Assembly (NCBI GenBank): GCA_025435555.1
Contig: JAIWWG010000080.1
Coordinates: 94,124-158,123, forward strand
Direction of reading: 5' to 3'
Source: Chytriomyces cf. hyalinus JEL632
Lineage: Eukaryota; Chytridiomycota; Chytridiomycetes; Chytridiales; Chytriomycetaceae
DNA: 64,000 nt
Position 1 is the stretch's first letter; the number at the start of each line of letters is the position of its first letter. Of the stretch, positions 57,927 through 64,000 are shown piece by piece. The notes under the pieces are model-generated. The model was not told the origin of the DNA and searched no databases. It worked only from the letters and a program-made list of their open reading frames with translations. The translations under genes were made by a program, and so were the position numbers.

Positions 57927-60463
57927 ATGGCTGACTTTGAACACGCCCATCAGAAGCCTGGCGACAAGGCAGACGAGCCTCAGTTTGTCACAGAGGAGAA
58001 GCTGCAGGCCATTGCTCAGGACAACGACGACGACTACGTCGATGAGATCTATGACATCATGTATGTTACCCCCTTGCTTCCCCCTCATTTGTCTTATAAA
58101 CTAACTAACCAACCCCCCTTCCCCCCCAACTCTGACCAGCGACGCCGTCGTTCCACGTACCGACGACCCAACCCTGCCAGCCAACACCTTCCGTGTCTGG
58201 TTCCTCGGTATCACCTTTGGTATCCTGATCTGTGCCGCCAACACCGTCTTCACCTTCCGTTCCAACTACTTTGCCGTGACTCCATTCGTGACCGTGCTGA
58301 TTGCCTACCCATGCGGTCTCATCATGGCCAAGGTACTGCCCCAAGGCATGCTCAACCCCGGGAAATTCAACTACAAGGAGCACGCGTTGATCTACGTCAT
58401 GACTTCCTGCATGGCTTCCCCACCTTACGCTCTGTACAACATTGTTGGACAAAAGTACCAGCTCTACCAGACCGACTTGTCTTTGCTCAGTGGTTTCGCT
58501 TTTGCCATCGTTACTCAGTGCTTCGGTTACGGTTTCGCTGGTAAGACTGAATTGCCAACGCGCTCTCTATCCCCCCAAATGCTGATTTAGCCTTTTCCCC
58601 ATGTTTGCAGGTCTTACCCGTCGTTACCTCGTCCGTCCAGCTGCCATGTTGTGGCCATCCAACTTGGCCACCATTGCCATGTTGAACTCCCTCCACGGAA
58701 CCGATGATGGTCAAGGCAACCGTTACCCAATGACCCGTTACAAGTTCTTCTGGCTCGTTTCCTCCGCCATGTTCTTCTACCAGTTGTTGCCAAGTTACGT
58801 CATGCCCATGATCGGTGCCCTGTCCGTCATTTGCTGGTTCACCAACAACAAGAAGGACAACAAAATGGCTCTCCTCCTCGGATCTGGATCCTACGGTGGT
58901 GGTGTCGGTCTCCTCTCCTTCACCTTTGACTGGTCCCTTTGCAACGTTTACGCTCCAATCACCACTCCTCTCTGGGCCATGATGAACCAGTTCATGGGTC
59001 TCTGGCTCTTCTTGTGGGTTGTTGTCCCCATCCTCTGGTACACGGAAGCTTTCTACAAGGACCAGTCCATTGGTGCCAGCTCCGAGTACGGTTTCACCTT
59101 GAACGCTCCATCCACCTTCACAAAGAACGGAAAGCGTATCTCCAACACCAAGTTTGTCATCCGTAGCCCAGACGACCACAACTCCCTCATTCTCAACCAA
59201 ACCTTTTACGATGCCAACAAGCCCATCTTGATCACCACCTACTTTGCCATGGAGTACGCCAACTCTTTTATTGTGTTTATTGCTGCGTTGGTTCACGTTG
59301 GTTTGTGGTACGGAAAGGACATTTGGCACCGTTTCCGTGCTACATTGAAGGACTTGGACAGAAACGACATTCACGCTACCCTCATGGATGCTTACCCAGA
59401 AGTGCCAGACTGGTGGTTCATGGTTCTTCTTGCCGTCAACACTGTCATTGCCATCATTGTCTGCCAGTGGGGTGGTTTCGACTTGCCATGGTGGGGTACC
59501 ATCTTGGCCATGTTGCTCGCTCTTGTTTCCATCATCCCCATCGGTACCATTCAGGCCATTTCTGGTCAACAGATTGGTTTGAACGTCATGTCCGAGTTCT
59601 TGATTGGACTGTTGCTCCCAGGTCGTATCTCTGCTGTCATGGCTTTCAAGACCTTCTCCTACATGGCAATGTACCAGGGTCTCTTCTTGGTTGCTGACAT
59701 GAAGCTCGGACACTACCTCAAGGTCCCACCCAGAGTCATGTTCATGGCCCAGTTGGTTTCAACCGTTCTTGGATCCATTGTCTCCACCGGTACCGCCGCT
59801 GCCATTTACGAGTCGTTCGGCAAGGCCACCAAACCAGTCTCCCCAGAATTCCCAGCTGGATTCCAATGGTTGATGCAGGTCCAGGCTGAAGACCCAGCTT
59901 CCGGATGGTCTTCCAACAACTACAACACCTTCTTGTCTGCCGGAGCCATTTGGGGAGCCATCGCCCCAGCCCGTTTCTTTGGACCCGAATCTCCATACTT
60001 TAAGACGTTGATTGGATTCGCTGTCGGTGCCGTCCTCCCAATCATTCCATGGTACTTGCACAAATTGCAACCAGACTCTTTCTGGCACTTGGTCAACATC
60101 CCATTGATCTTCATCTTCCCCGCATACGCTGGTGCCCGTCGTTCCGACATGATCACCCCTTTGGTCATCTCCGTCATTGTCAACTACTTTGTCAAAAAGT
60201 ACCGTCACACTTGGTGGAAAAAGTACGCATACGTCATGTCTGCCGCTTTCGACTCTGGAACCGGTGTCATGCTGTTGATTCTGTTCTTTATGGTGCAGTT
60301 CAACCCCAAATACCAGATGCCGTTCCCAGCTTGGTTCATGAACTCTGGAGATGTTGAGAGATGTCTGCCCGATGCTGCGTTGACTTGTATGGAGCATGCT
60401 ACGATGGGTGGTGCTTATGGAAATGAGTACTTGCCAGAGCAGGATCCTCTGTGTAACGAGTAG
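57927..60463 (+). CDS. OPT-family oligopeptide transporter
   Basis: Proton-coupled oligopeptide importer of the plasma membrane. Three exons (57927-58060, 58140-58540, 58611-60463), phase-checked, give 795 aa with an acidic cytosolic N-terminus and about 14-16 hydrophobic segments. Family strings: IDAVVPRTDDPTLPANTFRV, TVFTFRSNYF, NPGKFNYKEHALIYVMTS, YGFAGLTRRYLVRPAAM LWPSNLA, VMPMIGALSVICW, GGGVGLLSFTFDW, EYGFTLNAP and PARFFGPESPYFKTLIGF. The NPG motif is typical of OPT. Codons end in C or G far more than in neighbouring genes, which suggests high expression and also opens long antisense frames. Confidence 0.94.
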
Positions 60464-61490
60464 AGTGTGTTTCCCACACGCACTGTAGAGTTTTTCTTTT
60501 TTGTTCGAAAGTGTGAATGGCTGTGGTTTGTTGTTGCAAAGAGGTTCGCATGCAGTGGACATGCCCGTTTGACTTCCACCCCAGTCGCTTTAAATAAAAA
60601 GATAATGTAAATCTAAAATGTGCTCTTTTTTTGGTTGATGTTGTTGTTGGAGGTGGGATGTTGTGTTTTCTGAGTGTCGAACCCCTTGGAAATTTTAACA
60701 AATCCAAAAATGACCCAAGACCACGTTTTCCAACCAATCACCTTCATAACAAAACAGTTCAAATTGTCGCTCGAACACTGCCCGTCCTTGAACACATTGC
60801 AGCTTCTGTGCATGTCCCGCCTTGAACGCACTCGCCAACAGCGGCGTACTCCCCCCCCCCCCCCTCCCCCCTCCGCGAATGGACGCCGTATCACTGCAAC
60901 AATACTGAAAACGTGCCGTTTGAAACTTGTGTTTAAATGTTGATGCGAGTGTGAAAGAATGATGACCAAAAAGGGGGGGCGGGATTTGCACGCGGTTCGT
61001 GACTGACAAATGACGTTTGACAGTGATTCGGGGGGGATTTGATCGGTTTCAATCCCCGCCGTCATGAAAAACTCGGGCACGGAAACAGAACGGCATTTGA
61101 CGATATCGAGTTGAGTGATTTTTTTGGGGGGGAAAGGCAGAGTCGACACAGAGAATGCAAATAAACATTTTCAAAGCTTAAGACGAGCTTTTTTTTCTTT
61201 TTCTTTTTTGGACTTGATCCCGGCCCCGTGTATCGGTTTGATTCGGATCGTGAATGATGATGGGAACGCGGTACACCCGAGTTTGAGAGTGTTTATTTGA
61301 AAAAGGATTGATAATCAAAGCAAGGATGGGGATAGTCCGTATTTTGACACATCTTACTTTGACAACAGTTTGGTGGCTGTGCGCAAGGAGGAATAGTTGG
61401 ATTTTTGATTCATTTTTGGTGGGTTTTCTTGACAGTGCAAATTACATGGTTTTCTCTTCTCATCTCTTTTATTGTTTTTTGAAAAAAGAA
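60464..61490. other. 1-kb intergenic region with C and G tracts
   Basis: AATAAA-like signal at about 60593-60599 for OPT. Then C-rich tracts near 60850-60873 and G runs near 60970, 61030 and 61123. Open frames exist on both strands but look compositional. I see no gene. Confidence 0.45.
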
Positions 61491-62999
61491 ATGCAGACAT
61501 TTGACGTGATTGTCATTGGCGCCGGTTCAGGATCAAAACTGATCCGACCAGTGGCGAACTTCGGGTTAAGAGTGGCAGTGATTGAGAAGGACAAGCTTGG
61601 CGGCACGTGTCTGAACCGGTGGGTGGGAGCAACGCGCACAGACACAAAAGAACTAACCAAAAAGAACCTATATCTATTTTACAGAGGATGCATACCCAGC
61701 AAGATGCTCATCCATCCAGCTGACCTTGTCACGTCTTTGAAACATGATTTACCAAAGTTTGGCCTGCCAGATATGAGCGGACTGAGAATCAACCAATCCG
61801 CGCTCGTTGAATCCGTGTGTCAAGAAATTGACCAAGATTCCGCGTCTATTGCGCCTGGTTATGATCAGCATCCAAACATTACTCGATTCCAGGGTGTGGC
61901 GTCTTTTACGGACGTACCCCGCGTTTTATCCGTCACAACGCGTGAAGGAACCATGGTGGAGCTGACGGCAACCAAGATCTTTATTGCTACAGGATGTAAA
62001 GCCATGATTCCCGAGATTCCTGGATTATTGGAAACACCATTCATGACGTATAAGGAGATTTTACGGAGCCCTACTACTCATGAATCCATGATTGTGATTG
62101 GCGGAGGATACATTGCGAGCGAGCTTGGGTATTACGCGGCACGGGTGGGAAACACGCGTGTCACATTTCTGGTGCGGGAGAAGCTGTTGCGTGGGGAGGA
62201 TGAAGAAGTTCGAGTCGAGTTTGAGCGGTTGTTTAAGAATGAGTTTGATGTGCGATTGGGACATGTACCAACCCGCGTTTCGTTTGACGGGGATCAGTTT
62301 ACGGTCTATGTGGAGAGTCCTGAAGGCGTTCAACAGGTACGAGCCAAGGCTCTGTTTGTTGCAACGGGTGTGACTCCCGATGTTGCAGAGTTGTCGTTGG
62401 CGCGTGCTGGGATTCAGACAACACCGGCTGGGTTTATCCACGTCAATGATACGTTTGAAACTTCAGTGCCAGGTGTGTTTGCATTTGGGGATTGCATTGG
62501 ACGGTACCTGTTCAAACACGTGGCCAACTTTGAAGGAGAATGGCTGTTCAAGACATTGTTTGCCCGCGAGACATCAGTCGAGTTCATAAGTCGATGGGTT
62601 AACACGGAGGGCGGGATACTGTACCCTCCAATTCCACATGCCGTGTTTACGAGTCCACAGATTGCAGGTGTCGGGCATACGGAGGCGCAAGCAGTGCGTG
62701 AGTATGGTGAAACGGGAGTACTAGTGGGACGGTGTAATGTCGCGGATGTAGCCATGGGTGCAGCGCTGCGAGCCACGTCAGGATTCGTGAAGCTTATATT
62801 TCGAAAGAGTGATTTGCGGCTGGTTGGGGCACACATGATTGGGGAGCAAGCGTCGACGGTGATTCACACTTGTATCGCGTTTATGCAGATGCGGGCAACT
62901 CTTTGGGATGTCGTTGAGACTATATATATTCACCCGGCGCTTGTGGAAGTTGTGCGGGATGCAGGGCGTGACGCGTTTGGCAAGATGGGTCGTTCGTAG
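61491..62999 (+). CDS. Pyridine nucleotide-disulfide oxidoreductase (lipoamide dehydrogenase / mycothione-reductase-like)
   Basis: Flavoprotein disulfide reductase. Two exons (61491-61618, 61685-62999) give 480 aa, phase-checked. FAD motif DVIVIGAGSGSK; redox centre GGTCLNR spliced to GCIPSK (CxxxxC); NAD(P) motif MIVIGGGYIASELGYYAAR; second FAD motif FAFGDCIGR; C-terminal HPALVEVV with the catalytic His-Glu pair. The second Rossmann loop (TFLVREKLLRGEDEEVR) does not clearly choose NADH or NADPH. It lacks a mitochondrial presequence, unlike E3 of the 2-oxoacid dehydrogenases, and the overall pattern is closer to bacterial mycothione-reductase-like enzymes. Transfer from bacteria followed by intron gain is possible. 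Confidence 0.88.
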   Translation: MQTFDVIVIGAGSGSKLIRPVANFGLRVAVIEKDKLGGTCLNRWVGATRTDTKELTKKNLYLFYRGCIPSKMLIHPADLVTSLKHDLPKFGLPDMSGLRINQSALVESVCQEIDQDSASIAPGYDQHPNITRFQGVASFTDVPRVLSVTTREGTMVELTATKIFIATGCKAMIPEIPGLLETPFMTYKEILRSPTTHESMIVIGGGYIASELGYYAARVGNTRVTFLVREKLLRGEDEEVRVEFERLFKNEFDVRLGHVPTRVSFDGDQFTVYVESPEGVQQVRAKALFVATGVTPDVAELSLARAGIQTTPAGFIHVNDTFETSVPGVFAFGDCIGRYLFKHVANFEGEWLFKTLFARETSVEFISRWVNTEGGILYPPIPHAVFTSPQIAGVGHTEAQAVREYGETGVLVGRCNVADVAMGAALRATSGFVKLIFRKSDLRLVGAHMIGEQASTVIHTCIAFMQMRATLWDVVETIYIHPALVEVVRDAGRDAFGKMGRS

Positions 63000-63016
63000 C
63001 AGTGTCACTTGAACAA

Positions 63017-63116
63017 CAAACAAACAAACAAACAAACAAACAAACAAACAAACAAACAAACAAACAAACAAACAAACAAACAAACAAACAAACAAACAAA
63101 CAAACAAACAAACAAA
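63017..63116. repeat. (CAAA)25 microsatellite
   Basis: A perfect 100-bp tetranucleotide array starting 17 bp after the stop codon of the oxidoreductase, hence in its 3' UTR. The minus strand reads (TTTG)n. Confidence 0.97.
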
Positions 63117-63278
63117 ATCTGACAATTCAATTGGACAATTGGGACGTGCGTGACGTGCGTGGCATTGCAAAAATGTTTGCGTGGCTTTATTTGAAAGCTG
63201 TTTTGATTAAAACAGTAAATTTATTTCAAACAAACTGATAAATATTTAAATAAACTGGAAACTAAAAATAAACAGACA

Positions 63279-63279
<1 letters not shown>

Positions 63280-63311
<32 letters not shown>
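63280..63311 (+). repeat. (CAGA)8 microsatellite in ATG22-like 5' UTR
   Basis: Eight tandem CAGA units end 4 bp before the ATG at 63316, so the repeat forms the immediate 5' leader of that gene. Confidence 0.95.
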
Positions 63312-63315
<4 letters not shown>

Positions 63316-63317
<2 letters not shown>

Positions 63318-64000
63318 GGCTGCTACTTCTGCTGAACAAGCTACAACGACAACAACCACTCTCGCCCTCGATACCTTCACTTCCGTCGAGAAGGGTCTTA
63401 TCCACGACGACACTGATGATGATGCCCTCTTGCACGAGTTTGAAGACATTGACAGCAGTCCCGTTACTGTCACTGAACTGCGGGTATGTGTTGTGTGATG
63501 TGTGCTTGATGCAACTGGGTCTTGACGTCTTCTTGTCTCTCTTCTTTGTATCTCCAGGCCTGGTACTTCTTTGGCTTTGCCTGCGATCCCCTCTCGTACG
63601 TCCATGCCTCCCATGCCCTGCGTCCATTCATGCACACTGACACCCCCGAATACAGATTCAGCTTCGCCTTCTTCATCCCGCTCATCTGCCAAGGCATGAG
63701 CGCCGGCGCTGGTTTCGAAGCTGGTAAGTACATCGGCTTTGTCCGAACCCACCCACACTTGTCGCTGAAGTATTCTCTTTTCTTCACCAGCAAACCATTC
63801 TGTGCCGTGCAACACAACAGCTTCTGGCTACGACTGCGTTGTGAAGCTTGGAGACACTTACATTGGCACATCGTCCTTTTACTTTTACGGAACAGTGACT
63901 GCCACGATTGTGCAGTTGATGATGCTGATTGGGATCGGGTCTATTGCAGACCACGGAGGTGTTTGTCTTTGTTCTGTCTCACATGATGCCCAAGTGCGCT
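63316..64000 (+). CDS. ATG22: ATG22-like vacuolar permease, partial
   Basis: Vacuolar amino-acid effluxer family. Exons 63316-63483, 63558-63723 and 63791-63958 are in phase; a further GT donor at 63959 leads out of the window. Strings: acidic N-terminus with DDTDDDALLHEFED, then AWYFFGFACDPLSYV (family WYFYGFACEPFS), FAFFIPLICQGMSAG, CVVKLGDTYIGTSSFYFYG and MMLIGIGSIADHG, matching the family's C-V-x-x-G...TSSF...SIADH order. Only the first ~165 residues are present. The start follows a (CAGA)8 leader. Confidence 0.85.

Noticed and set aside
58511-59713. 400-codon open frame on the minus strand, antisense to the OPT gene
   Set aside because: It mirrors the NNC/NNG-rich codons of OPT, is rich in low-complexity His/Gly/Glu/Asp runs and has no recognisable domain; the plus-strand OPT protein is unambiguous.
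60613-61149. 178-codon minus-strand frame in the OPT-oxidoreductase interval
   Set aside because: It spans C/G homopolymers (poly-Gly stretch), has no domain and no supporting splice pattern.
63017-63311. CRISPR-like or telomeric repeat array
   Set aside because: The units are plain tetranucleotide microsatellites without spacers and are not telomere-type.

Overview
This window is nuclear DNA of a compact, intron-rich eukaryote. Nearly every recognisable gene is cut by short GT...AG introns, mostly 46-90 nt. Genes lie tens to a few hundred bases apart on both strands, and several divergent pairs share promoters of about 50-110 bp. The gene set is fungal in style: GH63 glucosidase with a DUF3336/patatin lipase, an OPT peptide transporter, an Atg22-like permease, tyrosinase, porin and FAD glycerol-3-phosphate dehydrogenase. 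It also carries motile-cilium genes (ZMYND10, a CCDC33-like C2/coiled-coil protein, a CFAP141-like protein). Together these point to a zoosporic (chytrid-type) fungus; this is an inference from gene content. No tRNA, rRNA, CRISPR or intact transposon was recognised. Exon chains marked as phase-checked sum to a multiple of three with every junction in phase.

Layout. 0-14.5 kb: APC10 (-), a broken GST-like gene (-), SEN1 helicase (+, 15 exons), PSMA6 (-), MED22 (+), importin-7/8 type karyopherin (+, 17 exons). 14.6-26 kb: ZMYND10 (-), an unresolved stretch with two small hypothetical genes (16.7-19 kb), ER glucosidase I (-, 16 exons), exostosin-type GT47 (+), tyrosinase (-). 26.6-41 kb: C2/coiled-coil ciliary protein (+), TTI1 (-), two tandem GHITM/TMBIM5 paralogues (-), an SNF2-RING ATPase (-), a secreted Thr/Cys-rich protein (-), a GNAT acetyltransferase (+). 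41-51 kb: branched-chain aminotransferase (+), SMU1 (+), a patatin lipase with frame breaks (+), DPY30 (-), a collapsed SET fragment (-), VDAC (-), PPME1 (+). 51.2-53.8 kb: an accessory island with a signal-peptide ORF and a decayed RNA-ligase-like gene. 53.8-64 kb: GUT2 (+), CFAP141-like (+), simple repeats, OPT transporter (+), a pyridine-nucleotide disulfide oxidoreductase (+), long (CAAA)n and (CAGA)n arrays, and the 5' part of an ATG22-like gene (+) that runs off the end.

Most genes are housekeeping: cell cycle (APC10, TTI1), transcription and RNA (SEN1, MED22, SMU1), chromatin (DPY30, SNF2-RING), transport and mitochondria (karyopherin, GHITM, VDAC, GUT2, BCAT), and glycosylation (MOGS, GT47). 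The unusual material is concentrated in broken or collapsed reading frames (GST-like, patatin, SET fragment, RNA-ligase-like), in the SEN1 internal minisatellite and PIP-box-like motif, in splice sites flanked by long homopolymers, and in microsatellites beside start codons. Some frame breaks could be assembly indels rather than biology; this is stated for each.
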